64,000 bases of DNA from Certhia americana (lineage: Eukaryota > Chordata > Aves > Passeriformes > Certhiidae). Shown in pieces: positions 50,098 to 62,876 of the stretch (positions within the stretch are counted from its first letter, which is position 1; each line of letters begins with the position of its first letter). The translations under genes were made by a program, and so were the position numbers. The stretch is taken from NCBI GenBank assembly GCA_018697195.1, contig CM031864.1, positions 13,264,809 to 13,328,808 of the forward strand. The letters run 5' to 3'. A model generated the notes under the pieces. The model was given only the letters and a program-made list of their open reading frames with translations. It was not told where the DNA came from and ran no database searches.

Positions 50098-50183
50098 TTG
50101 AAAAAGAAGGGTGGGGAGAAATAGGGATTGGGGGAAGAGAGGGAGAGCAAGGCAGGAGCAGAGGAAAGAGGAGAGGGGGAAAT
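50098..50183 (+). other. Purine-rich block with potential G-quadruplex
   Basis: G runs at 50109, 50113, 50124 and 50130 with loops of 1, 7 and 3 bases satisfy G3+N1-7; a further GGG begins at 50141. The block continues G/A-rich to a GGGGG near 50175. Structure is inferred from pattern only. Confidence 0.55.
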
Positions 50184-50189
50184 TGTTGT

Positions 50190-53100
50190 GCCTGTTGTGG
50201 CTTAAAGGACAATAATTTAATTGTCACTATGCAATCAATAAAAATGTATCAGTGAAGGGAGCACGACAAACAGATTTGCTTTGTCTTAAATGGTATGTAC
50301 TAAATGAATGTTTCCCAAACTGAACAAGATTGACTAGTAAATTAGGAGAAAAATTGATGTTATTTTACATTTTCTGCTTACCTACAGAAAAAGACACTCA
50401 TTTGCAAGAAGAAAACTGGAAAATTGCTTCTTTTTCTCTGGCAGCCATTCTTCAGGTCATCCCAAAGAGACGCAATAGGTGTATTCTAAAGCAATAGTAC
50501 GATTCAGTAAGCATCCTGGCTTAGGGAATCAAATCAGTGCAGGCACCACATTGACACAAGTGGATTTCATAGGATCAGGCCTTAGAATTTATGTTCACTT
50601 ATAAATGCAGAGAAAAATGAGAAATACAAAGCAGTATAAACCATAACACTGCGCAGATGGAGTTTTACATCCTTACGTAAATATGCTAAAGTTAGCAGGA
50701 AACCATGAGACAAATGAGTTCCATCCTCACAGACACTGAAAACTCAGCCAAACTTTGTAATTGGTTCTGATGATGCAGGAAGCCTGTAGTATGCTGGTTT
50801 CTATAAGAATTTTAAATGAAAATGATCAAATGGTGCATAAAGAGCCATGAAACAACTGCACATTCTCATCACTATTCCAGCCTCATATGGGCTTGTATAT
50901 TTACAGTAGTGCTTTTGCAGTTGAGGCCAAATCCCTTCTTCTGAACATGGTAAATAAAGAAATTAAATGAAAGAACATCTAAACTCAAAACATTCTGGGA
51001 TATTAGCTATGTATTCTTTTTGTTGTTAGTAAGCCATTGTTTTAAAAATAAAACCAAAAAGCTACATGGAATCTGCTACTTTTTGCCTTTTAAAAACTGA
51101 ATAAACAAGACTTTATTTGTGTTCCATTTGGCTTCACTGAGAATTTATTAGCAAGCCAATATTATCTAGATAGAAGAGACTTAATCCTGGAGAAGCTTAT
51201 TTATTGACACAGAGTAAGTAAAGATCTTAACCTGTTTGTATTTATCTTCACTTTTATTTTATTTAGCTCCAAATTCAGAATGAAATTCTAGTTCTTTTAA
51301 TCTGGGGACATCTTTTCTGTCACCATGGTGCTTAACTATTTTCTGCTAGACTTGTTAAGTCAGCAGCCTCAAAGAAGCAACATTTTTTTTCTAGAATTCA
51401 TTCTATAGCATGAATCTGAACAAATATCCTTCAAACATTACATATCAGAACACTAGCACTGCATCCGAGCTCTATTAAACTGAACAAGAATGAGGATCCA
51501 TGTGTGAAAGGACCAAAAATTCAAGCCACATTTCTTTAAAAACAAAACAAAGCAACCAACCACAAAAATTATATGATATACTGACTCATACAACCATTTT
51601 TAAAATAACTGACAAAAGGAAAAATTTTGTTTCCTTAGAAAATATTGGGATGCCTTGTCTCTCGCATGGCAGCCTCAAATGCTGTGGAAATTAGTTTTCT
51701 CTGGAAATGCCTATCATAAATGAGATTTACTTGAATATTTCTCATTAAGATGCAGTCGCTAATTGTGTTGTTCACAGAAAAAAATGCATGGTACATACAT
51801 TGTGCTGAAAGGCAAGACATTCAAATATGACTTGAAAATTGCTGGAAAAGATACAAGATGATTGAAGGATTTTTCAACCTGTTTTGGCACCCCTACTCAT
51901 CATTTAGCTTAGTATTTTGAAAATGCTTTCATGTGAACACTTTTTTAAAATAAACTTCACATGGAATGAACTCTATTTTGTTCCTGCTTCTAAAATAAAG
52001 CTATTGTTTATTACTAAAGTTAACTAGAATTCAAAATTACAAAATAGTGGATTGGGAAATAATTGCGTCATAATATGCACATAGCCAGGTTTCCCATTGT
52101 TGAGGTGGAATTCTTGCATAAGGGAGAATCTGTGCTGGCTATACTTTGTGATTCTGTTTTCCCTGCATGAACAGTAAAATAAGCTCTGACCAAAACCATC
52201 ACCACTTTTAAGAAATTCTGAAGGTGTCAGCTGTTATAGATAGGAAGACAGTGCAAATTTGTTTATTGGACATAGTTCACATAATTATAGAGATTTCACA
52301 TTGTGTCTGTAAATAAACAAATTCTGGGACATATTTTTAAGGAAAATATATATGTAGATTTGAGTGGTAAAAAATTCTTTTCCACATTTCCATAAACAGT
52401 TTGAATAAGTCTCCACAGGTAAAAAGTCTTAAAATCTCCCTGATGATTCTAAGTTATTTGCTTGCATGACAAGTTTCTATAGTGAATGTGAAATTAAATA
52501 AATAGGGTCTCTACCACACAATGAAAATACATGTATTTTCAAGTGCATATGTAAGCCAACTTCTTTTGTAACAGATGCAGTACATGTACATCCAGAAGGC
52601 CTCTGTTTTTTTCAAAAGTGCTTTATTTCTAAATAAATAGTGACCAGTGGCATGCTGATTATACTTATACACTAAACATCTATCTATATCTAAAGGCAGA
52701 GAATAAGGATAATAGCTGTTCTATTTTGATGGAAAATAATATGTATCTTGGTTTATTTGTATGGTAGTATTCTGAATTTACGTTAATAAAAGAGGCTGTA
52801 GGCAGAAATGAAAAACCAACTGTGATAATGTATCTCTAGGGACAATAGCCAAGGTCCTTAGGACTGTGAACTAGTCTTTTGAAGTTCCCAAGCTCTGTCA
52901 CTATCCCAAATAAGAGGCCTTTTTTCCCAAGGTCAGTAACTAAGATCAAAAATATAAAGTATTGCTAGAAGTCATGATTTGCAGGGAAAAAGGTGCTCAA
53001 AAGATGCCGAAAGACAAACACAGTGTAGGTATGCTTATTCTCTCTATGGGGGTTATCCTCAGGATTTGATTAACCTTCAATCTGAATGGAAAGCATGCAA

Positions 53101-54200
53101 GTATAAACTAAAATACTGTTTTCTTTTGCCTGTGAGACCAAGTTCATGTCAAATGCAGAAGAATGATAGAAGTTTCTAAGACCTGTTAGAAAAGCATATC
53201 AATGCATGCTCTTGTGTCCCTCCAGAAACATTCAAGCTGATGCTGTGATGAGCCTCCTGAACATTGCAGAAAATGTCAGTACGAGGTAATGACCCTAAAA
53301 GGGTTTTTCTAGATCTTTTGAAAATACTTTCATACTATATAACCTGATTTCTATGACCTAATAAAACTATAGAGTTTTATTGTTAATTGACTTTGAGTAT
53401 ATGACAATTATGACTCCTTTGGGCTGTCCTCAAAGATATATGAAATCATCTTGGAACCTGGGTGAAAGAGATATCTGTTGTTGGTGGTGGAGATACATGT
53501 CCTGGTTAAATAGATGGAACACTGCAAGCAATTCCTGACCAGAAAAATCTATGCTAAGAGCTTTTCCCACAGAGGCTAAGGCATCTCATGGAAGTCTCAT
53601 GAGCAGACACTCAAGAACTATTAACCAGGCAGAAGTTCAGAAGAAGGAAAGAGCAGTAACAGGAAAAGCCCAGGCCTTCAAGCTACTCATTTCACTGTTT
53701 CCCTGATCCATTCAAGAGAAAGAAGATGCTTCCTTTATGTCTGTTGCCCTGATCTTCGAAAGTTTTTCTTAGCCTTCTGATGTTTTGCATTCTTGTAGTA
53801 GAGTTCTCACACACTTTCATGTAAACAGTGATTGTTTTGCATTCCTTTCTAGAAGAGGAGAAAATTGATAGACTCTTAGTTTGACCAGTGTGGTTGGAGA
53901 GGTGGCAACTTCACCCTCCAATCCCTGGTCACCTTTGGAATGGTATATATATTGAAGTCACACAATAAACTTCCTCTTTTTCCTCCTTTCTTTGAGAAAA
54001 GAGTTGTAGTGAACACATGTGTTTTACTTTGTGTCATAGTGCGACATATGTCTTCATGAATTTGGCTATACTTCCGTCTGCCCTTCAGGTAGCAGCATGT
54101 CTGCTTTTGTATGTCCTGAAATGTGAGGAAGAGCTTTCTGCAGATCTTTGATAGTGCCCAGTAATTTATGTTGTCTAGCAGTACTGGAATAAAATTGGAA
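50190..54200. other. Unannotated AT-rich DNA
   Basis: No gene is recognised. It contains a 20-base palindrome (listed separately). The 110-codon minus frame at 53876-54208 has basic, cysteine-containing content (such as CCYLKGRRKYSQ) but no recognisable family. Confidence 0.5.
52522..52541. repeat. Perfect 20-base palindrome
   Basis: TGAAAATACATGTATTTTCA is its own reverse complement, with no loop, centred on CATG. Expected about 0.06 times in a random 64-kb window with equal bases, more often in AT-rich DNA. Confidence 0.85.
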
Positions 54201-54219
54201 TGTGTCATATGTTCCCCTG

Positions 54220-54720
54220 GGAAAGACCCTAACTCACTGCTGCACTCTGTGAGCTGCTGCTCTTCCAGGCAAACCGCATTCCCCTGGTGCAGCCATTCCT
54301 ACCACTGACTGTCCAAGGCCCTGGGAGTGAGAGGCAAGAGATAATATAAATCCCTGACAGCTGCTGGGCTTTCTCGCTGCTAAGATCTGTGTCAGACAGC
54401 ACCGTGACAGATGGGGGGATCTATCCAGCAGGAGCTTTCATCCTTCAGGATCCAGACAGGAGTCCTCTAGGCCAGACTCGGCTGAAGTATCTGACAGCAG
54501 CAGAGGAGCCATGTGATAAAGCTGCTCCCATTAGCTTGTGAAGTAGCTCTGGTTTGCATTATTTCAGCCTTCTACATAAGGAAAATCCCAGTGGGAAGAT
54601 GAGGGAGAGCATGCAGCTGCAGCTTATGCTTTCCATTTTGTCAATTCCCAGCCCCTGTATGAGGCCCTACACAGCTATGACTGCCAGGGCAAATTAGGAA
54701 AGGCAAGAGGTGACCTCAGA
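54220..54720 (+). promoter_or_regulatory. GC-richer segment with TATA-like box
   Basis: TATAAAT (54345-54351) lies about 25-30 bases before a pyrimidine stretch (GGGCTTTCTCGCTGC) suitable as a start site, within a 500-base block of raised GC content. Few CpGs are present. No coding frame follows. It could equally be a diverged repeat or noncoding exon. Confidence 0.18.
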
Positions 54721-54854
54721 GGAGGTGTTGGGTCTGTCTGACTCTACCCATCCAGCTTTCATAAAGCATGCAGGCAAGCAGTGTTTCTGAGTATCTGGAA
54801 CCAAACTGAACAAAATGGTGGAAAATGTATTATGGGAAACAATTATGTTCTACT

Positions 54855-54919
54855 GGAGGATTGGATTAGATGACCTAATGGGAATTTTCCATTTGTGATT
54901 TCTTTGATTCTTTGATTTA
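54855..54919 (+). mobile_element. Old CR1-like 3' tail
   Basis: GGATTGGATTAGATGACCTA resembles the GGTTGGATTAGATGACCT of CR1 3' ends, and the segment finishes in tandem TTTGATTC octamers (CTTTGATTCTTTGATT), the kind of short tandem tail CR1 elements carry, with a variant octamer. The usual CCCTTCCAACC part is badly worn. It is probably an ancient subfamily copy. The body upstream is not recognisable. Confidence 0.5.
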
Positions 54920-57900
54920 CATTTTCAAGTGCTTTGGTCTCTGAGGGAGAACAGTGAAAAGGAGTGGACATGATCAAGTAATTAGTAACACTGCTCTTTT
55001 AACTTTTAGTGGAACATTTTTCAGTTAGGTTGCCAGATACGTAAAAAAATGACACAGAACTATGTATTTTATATAGTGAAATATTAATACTGGCTGGGAA
55101 TGCCAGGCTGATGTTGGAACTAAGTAAAAAACTGTGTACTTGAGTGTGCCAGTGGAAACCAAGATGACAGGTTTTATTTTAATTTAATAAAATCTGAAGG
55201 TAGTACTGTGGAAATCTGGCCAAGGCTGTCTGGCAGGCTGCCTTGAAGGGAGTCATTGATAGTCCCCTTCCTTTTTACTTTATTAAGTTCACCATTTTCC
55301 ACCATTTAACACAAAAAAAGTAATTTCCCAAATAGCAGGATTCCTTAGTTGTTTTATCTTGCTCATCTAGCATCCACATTTTATAAAGCATTTTATTGAA
55401 ATTAGGTTGCCTAAAACTCGCAGCATGATCAATCTGCATTTTACTGAGATTTCTTTTGTAAATTCAATATGATGCTGAAAGTCAGAAGCACCATTTACAT
55501 ACATGCCACTATGGAGAGGTGAATGGAGAGTTGTAAATACTCTTGAGACCTTGAGGGGACATTTATAAAAATGCCAGGTTTAGGATTTCTTTTTTCTTTT
55601 CCTTCTGTAATACTGTAGGAACAGAAGACTATCTATCACACTGAAGGGTGGATTAAGAACCATTTGTTGCAAACCAGTCTTCTAATCAGCTACTCAATAA
55701 ATATCCATTTTTAGCTATTAAATCAGCAGTACAAATCAGCAGGAGTATTAATCCAGAATAATCAAGGCCAGACTAAATAGGCTTTAGTGCTCTGACCCTC
55801 TTTGTTTTATTTCACCTGACAAAAGACTTATGGCACCTTCCCACCCCATGATGCTGATGCTACTCATAATCTTGTCCCAGAGAATTACAGCTTCTTGTAA
55901 CTCTCAGCTGTATTACAGATTTATTTTCTCTAAGTAGGCAGTTTCTAATCTACCTCATGCTCATAATATTCACCCTGATACCTGCTGTATTGAGTTTCCC
56001 ACCCTAGAATTCATGTGTTCCTTCAGAGATTCCAGATAGGAGCATTGTTTCCCTTAAGGAAAGTCATATGAATGTGCCTAAGAAAGTCCTCTGTTTCCTT
56101 TTTGTAGGAAAAAAATTTATTGTAGAAATTCTTATGAACCATATAGACAGTTAAATATTTGGACAGAACTTACGCCTAAACTTGTCTCACAGACCTTTAC
56201 AACATACCATTTCCCTTTTTCTTTAATATCTTTTGACAAATCCACCCTCACAAGGCAGTGTCCAAATGCCTTATACTTACCTAACCCCAGAGGAAAGTGA
56301 TTATTTGTGGTCCTCATTCAAATGAGCTCTGTTGGTTGGAAAGTTTTGAGTTCCACAAAAGCATAAAAAAGAAACTGCAATGTCATTTGCAAAGTCTGTG
56401 GACAATTCCTAGCAACAGATTAGGAGGAGGCAAGACTGCACTCTGCAGCCCAGAGTATTACTCCAGTCACTTGTTTGGCAGCTGTTGTAAATTGAGTAAC
56501 TGGAAAGACTGAATCAATTTATTCATTCTGTGAACTCATTAAGCCTCAGAAGACAGCCTGTGGGCAGAGTCTTTAGTCCTGTGAGGTTTGATATGTTTAT
56601 TCATATTAATGGATTCACCAATGGTGAGCAATATTACTACTCATTGCAATTGTTCTTTGTAATAAAAAATAATGGGCTTCCTCAGATCTTTCACTTTGTT
56701 TCAGTTAGCCAGAATGTGTGAATTTAATAGCCATTTACAACATTGATTCCAATCTGGATGAGAACCCTTACAACAAAAATTGAGCCATTGTGTGGCATTA
56801 TCTCTCTGACATCAGGATACATGCTGTATTGAGACTTGCAATGCTTCATAGCCAACATTATGGGATGACACAACTAAAATTGAATAAGGAACAGACTTCT
56901 TGTAATTAAATTGCAGCTATCAGAGTGAATACCATCTATCTAATACACAGCACACAAAGTGAATGGGAGCATGCAAACGTGTTTGTAATGTTTACAGCTA
57001 ACCAATTAAGTCTTCAGGTTTCCTATTAGCAGCAATATCACTCATCTGTTCAAGCCATCAGCAGCTTCCTTTGGTGTTCAGTATTCTGACTGCACACAAG
57101 AGAGACCTCTCTATCTGGTTTTTGCCCATATCATCTAGCAGCAAGTGATTCCAAAGATAAGTCATTTCTTTCATGTATAAATTTGAATTATTTTGCTTTC
57201 CAGTAATTTTAAGGAAATGGACCCTTAGTCGGTATAAATTGTCATAACTTTACTAATGTCAGTAACAATTCCTAATATCTGAGAACTTGGCCCAAGGCCA
57301 CCACTTTTAAATTACAAGTTTAGACAAATGCAACCACAGTTCAAGAACAGATTAGAAAATACTAAGTTTAATAATATGTTTCGCATACATTAGGGTTTGA
57401 ATAGTAACAACATTAGGGTTCATTAATAACAAAAGAGTTCTACAGATCTTCCATCACTGTGGTCAAAATCCAGCCTACATAAAAAGCAAATATTTTGTAC
57501 TATAATGAGAGGATTTATAATAATTGTCTCTTTTTGTTCTTCCCCCATAGTTGAATAAAAAGTGCCAAATTGAATAACAAGAATTTTGATAAAAGAGGCC
57601 AAATTAATATAAATTTCTATCTCCAAATACTTGTAAGGGATAAGAAATATCAGGATGACACTAAAAAGTAAATAGATACAATTTTTGGTAATGCTTGAGT
57701 ACTTGATCTGATCTAGACTATACAGGCTGAAAGGATCACTTTTGCTTTGTGGATTTGTGAGAAGTCAAGGTATGTATTTTGTACACCCTGACTGTGAAAA
57801 AAAATACATAGTGAGGTGTAACAGTCTGGCTGTCATACATCTACTGTGAGTAGTAGTTTTCTATCTGAAATCTTCAATACCTAATACTTTCACCTTGAAA

Positions 57901-60900
57901 TAAAAATAAAATTATTGAATTCTGGTACTTGGAAAAGTTTTAAATGGCTGGACTATAGGATGTGGAAACTTGGCCTTCATTGATTTCAATCAATGCTTAG
58001 ATGTGTTAAAAGCAGCCATTTTTATCCAAGGCAAAGCAAGAACCTTGATGAAATTCCCACACACTTAGGGAAAAGAATTCCTAGACTCAGCTCTCAATTT
58101 GAGTCATAGAACTGAATGCACGTATATATTGTAGATGTTCAGTTTAACTATTCCACCTATTTAGCAGTTAGCCTCGATGAAGGAAATGAGCTACCTGATT
58201 ATTTTTGTTTTCCTTTTGCACTTTGATCATATTTCAAATTGAACCTTAATAAGAATGATTTTTTAGCACTAGTGATCTCCACATTATCTATGATCAATTA
58301 ATTTCAAAATGTGAAAGTTATAGAAATTGGAATTTAGTAACTAAACTACTGGAATTATTTTCTTTAGAGAACCTTGTAGGTTTAATTGCAATAAAATAAT
58401 TAGGATATTTTTCCAGATATGCTATGGATTGTACATTTCAGGAAATGGATCTGACAAGAAATTCTGTTGCTTCTTCCTGCAATGTAAAATTGTCTAGTTT
58501 ATCCATTGTTAAATTAAAAATTTATTCTTGCATGAGCTTACTATATTGTAGATACTTAGAGGATGACAGCTGAAGAGGGAGACCCTCCAAAAGTGTTAGT
58601 CACAAGGAAGTTTATTTTACACAATTAAATGAATGTGGATCAAGCAAAACAGTTTGGAAAACAACATTAAATTGCCCAGTGCATCAAAGAGTAACTGGCT
58701 TTCTAGTGCACAGAAATTTTAATTGATATACTCATGGAAAATTCCAGTCATATCAGAATATTCAGAAGGTTTTCATAAGAATTAGTAGTTAATCTGAGAA
58801 TAACAGAAAAATGGAGACATTATGTCCTTCACATCTGCTCTTTTCCTTTATTATTTCCTGTATCTATAAATAATTTTATTTATTTCTCTATATACCAATA
58901 AGGAGTCTGTTCATTTCTCCCATCCTTACTTCACTACCCCATATGTCATCAAAACCAATCTGACTCTTTGAGACTGGGAATATTCATGATGAAAAAATGA
59001 GAATCTTCTATAAAGATTCTTTAAAGATATTGATTTTTTTTTAATGTTGTGTATATAATTTCAACCCACTACAAAAAGTTCCACATTAATCATAAACTTC
59101 AGTCTTTGATAAAAATTATGTTTTAATGAACTAATAAGAATGTTTGTCACAAAGAATGTGACATGTATTTAATGATTGTTGTCGTGTCATGTTCCAAAGT
59201 GTTTTCTGTAAAATGGAAGAACTGTCTTGTAAACTGTTTTGCTTGAGGGGCCTTATGAAAAACTCAAATGATTCAAAAGCATATACATGATCTGTCTGGG
59301 TTAGCTACTTTGGACAATATAGCAACAGGGGCACCAGGATGTGCTGCAGTGAGAATTCATTAGTCCATGTTAATGTGTGGCCTTCAGCTGCAGTAGCTCC
59401 ATTGTCCTGCTGGTCAGGAATCTGCTCTTGGCAGGGGGGCAAGAGGGGCAGACCTCTTTTTGTAGTCCAGGTTAAGGAAAGCTTCGCCAGACTTCAACAG
59501 CCATTTCCAACTATCCTCACTATGAGTTTGATTTTACTTAAAACCTGTATAAATTTACTGTTATCCATATGGAACAAGCATCACTGAGAAAAATGGGCAA
59601 TTCTACCCTAGTGTTATCTTTGGATATGCTAAGCCGATTTTCCAGCTGGTGCAAGTTAAGTTATGGCAGTTATATTAAATGATGCCAATATACACTAATT
59701 TAGAATGAGTTCCTTCATCATTAACATGGGTATTTTAGGAAACCAATTTAGAACCATACATTATGTAGACTCTCTTCTCTACTCATCATCTCCCATCTGA
59801 TATTTGATTAGTATATTGATTTCCTCTTACTAAAAAAAAAGAAGATCAACCCACTCACCTCCTTTTACCCTCAACATGCTCCAGCTGCAGAATGCCACCT
59901 GGATTAGCAAATGGATTTATTGATAATAAACACATTGATCTTCTTTTCCCTTCTGCAAGCTGTAATTTCTCTATCCTTACTTTTTTCTTTTACGGGAATT
60001 TTTAGTATTGGCTCCTCTCTACTACTGATACCATTCTTGTGAGTTCATTCTTCAAAGTCTTGTCTACAGTTTTTTCAGTATTAATTCTTCAATGTCTTCC
60101 CAGCATGCAGCAATACATAAGTGCTCCTGGTGATGTAAGCAGAAGTCTCCCTTGCTGCTGAAGTGCTAAAATAAACAGATCAATGAAGGAGTAGATATTA
60201 TCCATCCATAAACTTTATGGGACACATCTGAAAAGGCAGGATTAGTCTAAAATAGAATGTCTAGGACATATCTCAAGGCAGCTGCATTGATAAATTGTTC
60301 TGTAGATGGGTTTACTTGGTTGGAAGAGATGTTATGTTACACATCCAGCCAGGTGTTACTAACTGATGACGATGTCATCAGAAGAAATTGCTGGAAATTT
60401 ACTTTATTATAAAAATCCCACACAACACTGTTAAACCAAGGTCCAAGACAAAGAAGGAAATTAGGACACTCCATTAGAAAGACACTCTATACACAAAACA
60501 CCTAATATTTCAAAATGTTATGCTTTCAGTGCTGATCATCATGATTAAACATCCATATCACTGTAGCACCTAGAGATCAGCTGGGTTACAATTCTAGTTG
60601 TGGTACAAAGCGACAGACCCTTGACAAAGATCTAAATCAAGAGCTGTTTCATAGCAATTTCTGAGATTTTATAATGTGCTTTCACTATGCATGGGAACTG
60701 AGATCAAGAAAATGGCACCACAACACAACGCCCACTGATCATGTCTGGAGTTACAGCAGGGAATGTGGGGGTCCTGGATGGGGTGGTGTTATTGCCATGC
60801 TCCTTCTGTCCAGTATGGTGATCATCTGACCCTGTTCTAGCTATTGTCCTGTATTTCCAGAGTGATGCTCCATCCATCTTGTCCACTTTCTACAGCTGTT

Positions 60901-61150
60901 CACCAAAATTGACTTATTTAAACATTTTATTGTTGAAATGGCATGCATTTATAAAATTTAAGCATTGCAACTGAATTTATTAAAGTGAAAAAAAAAAAAA
61001 AAAGCCACCCCAAAAATAAATATCAACACAAAACCACAGCAAAATATTCTGACATATGGAAATGACTTACCATGAAGTACCTTTGGAATTAAGTTACATG
61101 AGATGGCAAACGGCTTATAGTCACTAGAAGACAAAAGCCTTTCTCCCCTT
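54920..61150. other. Unannotated AT-rich DNA
   Basis: No gene is recognised. A near-palindrome lies at 57978-57995 (CATTGATT-TC-AATCAATG), a small hairpin at 59000-59020, and an A16 run at 60988-61003. Somewhat GC-richer open frames at 59339-59587 (plus) and 60704-60886 (minus) have varied composition but no known motif or convincing splice borders. Confidence 0.5.
60988..61003. repeat. A16 homopolymer
   Basis: A run of 16 A, followed by an A/C-rich stretch (AAAGCCACCCC, then AAAACCACAGC). Confidence 0.9.
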
Positions 61151-61426
61151 TTCTGCCTTATGTTTGGAGCTGCCCTGGTTTCTGGTGGCTGTGGTGCTCA
61201 CCAGGTCCTTCAGAATGAGGCCATTAATCCCAGTGCAATGCAGGTCACTAACTTGATGGAAATCTACCTGTTTGTCCTTTACTGGAATGCCAAGTATCAA
61301 AATGGAGTCACTGCAGAAAAGGGTCAGAGAAATGCCATGGAGGAGTGTGGAAGAGGAACACTGCAGGGCACAGCACACTCCTGTTTCAGTGACAGAGAGT
61401 TATTGAGGATATCTTCCACAGCTTGA
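61124..61426. other. Overlapping open frames on both strands, unrecognised
   Basis: A plus frame (61160-61426, 88 codons) and a minus frame (61124-61378, 84 codons) overlap almost fully in a GC-richer patch. Neither has a recognisable domain. Opposed open frames usually reflect composition, so neither is called as a gene. A noncoding exon is possible. Confidence 0.12.
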
Positions 61427-61439
61427 CCCGTGTCTGAGG

Positions 61440-62555
61440 TCACTATGGTTTCCACAAGCAGACTCTTATACAAGGCATTTTTACATGGAACAATTATATT
61501 AAGGGTGAGTATGCTTTCTTAGGTTTGGTAAGAACTTCAAATGATAAAATTTACCTATTTAAATAGCTCAGCACCTGGGTCCATAGTTTATTACTTGAAA
61601 ACATTATCAGGGGAAACTAAAAGAGGGGCCAGAGAGGCAGCTGGTGTAACACCATGTAGTATTGCTTCCTGATCCAGAGCACATAAAATAAAGCTAAATA
61701 AGGTATACACGTTCAGCAAAATGAACAAAACTAAGATGCTTGAATCTCAAAATTATTTTTATGGAAGTGTTTTCATGAGAAATTAATGTACAGGTTCATT
61801 AACTTCTGGAAGGGAATAAAAGTCAGATGAATGTGTACCCCATCATCCTTCAGAATAATTTTAAGCAAAGGATATATCCCATCACAGCACACAAAAGGTG
61901 GCTTAGGTTTTTTTTCCCTTTATAAAGGTCTCTCTCATGATTTCCTGTTGCAGTTTAGCCTGGCAGGCGGCTAAACACCATACAGGAATAAAAGTACAAT
62001 TCGTGGGTTGAGATAAAAATGGTTTTAAAGGAGAGAAAAGGAGAGGAAAGTAGTAGAGCAGTACTAACAGTAATAATAGAAATTGAAACAGAATATGCAA
62101 AAAAAAAAAAAAAATGTGATGCCCAGTGCAATTTTTCACACCCACCAACTTGTGCCAAGCCAGTTCCTGCACAGAGGCCTCTAGCCAGCTTTGCCCCTGA
62201 TTTATACACTGTGTGTTATATGGTATGGAAAACAGCTTTGGTCAGCTGAGTCTGCTATCCCAGCTGTGTCCCTTCCCAGCTTCTCAGAACCCCCAGGTAT
62301 GGGGGTCAGAAGAGCTGAAAAATCTTTAGTGTACACTGCTCAGCAATGACTGAATCATCCCTGTGTTATCAACACTATTCCCATCCTAAATCCAAACTAC
62401 AGCACTGTATGAGCTGCCAGGATATGAGCTGCCAGAAAGAGAATTAATTCTATCCCAACTGAAACCAGGACAAAAGTAGAGGCATGGCAGTGAGTCTTTG
62501 AGAAGATTAGGAAGGGCACTGATCTCTTCTCAGCAGAGGCCACTGATCTCTGCTC
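61440..62555. other. Unannotated DNA
   Basis: It contains an A16 run (62099-62114) and a small duplication of TATGAGCTGCCAG near 62408 and 62423 (period 15), followed by a second imperfect duplication of CACTGATCTC near 62518-62550. No gene is recognised. Confidence 0.5.
62099..62114. repeat. A16 homopolymer
   Basis: A run of 16 A. The poly-F and poly-K stretches of frames 61903-62172, 61955-62209 and 62019-62249 come from it. Confidence 0.9.
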
Positions 62556-62559
62556 TGTG

Positions 62560-62829
62560 GTGACAGTGACAGGACTTGAGGGATGACCTGGACCTATGTC
62601 AGGGGAGGTTTAGGTTGGATATTAGAAAAAGGTTCTTCACTCAGAGCATTGTTGGGCTCTGGAACAGGCTCTCCAGGGAAGTGGTAATGGCACCAAGCCT
62701 GCCAGAGTTCAAGGAGAATTTACAGAATGCTCTCAGGCACACGGTGTGGTTCTCTTGTGCAGGGCCAGGAATTGAACTCGATGATTCTTATCAGTCCCTT
62801 CCAACCTGAGATATATTCTATGATTCTAT
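62560..62829 (+). mobile_element. CR1 LINE 3' fragment, plus strand
   Basis: The segments GGGGAGGTTTAGGTTGGATA, CTCTGGAACAGGCTCTCCAG, GAAGTGGTAATGGCACCAAG, GCAGGGCCAGGAATTGAACT and the tail ATTCTATGATTCTATGAT match the 3' end of an avian CR1 subfamily. The plus frame 62576-62809 still reads like the C-terminus of the CR1 reverse-transcriptase protein (FRLDIRKRFF, LWNRLSREVV). It is 5'-truncated at about 62560 and non-functional. The octamer tail is better preserved than in the other CR1 copies here, so it may be the youngest. Confidence 0.92.
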
Positions 62830-62876
62830 GATATTTGTGAGTCCCTTCCAACTCAGGATATTCTATGATTCTAAGA
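62830..62876 (+). repeat. Second copy of CR1 3' tail
   Basis: Directly after the first tail, TTTGTGAGTCCCTTCCAACT and GGATATTCTATGATTCTAAG repeat the last 45-50 bases of CR1, at about 57-base spacing. The second copy (CAACTCAGGATATTC) is closer to the usual CR1 wording than the first (CAACCTGAGATATATTC). It arose by local duplication or by insertion of a very short second CR1. Confidence 0.85.

Noticed and set aside
56270..56320. Minus-strand donor-like GTAAGTAT near 56280
   Set aside because: No acceptor with a pyrimidine tract was found upstream on that strand, so no exon could be defined.
61903..62249. Overlapping frames with poly-F or poly-K stretches
   Set aside because: These arise from the A16 run at 62099-62114.
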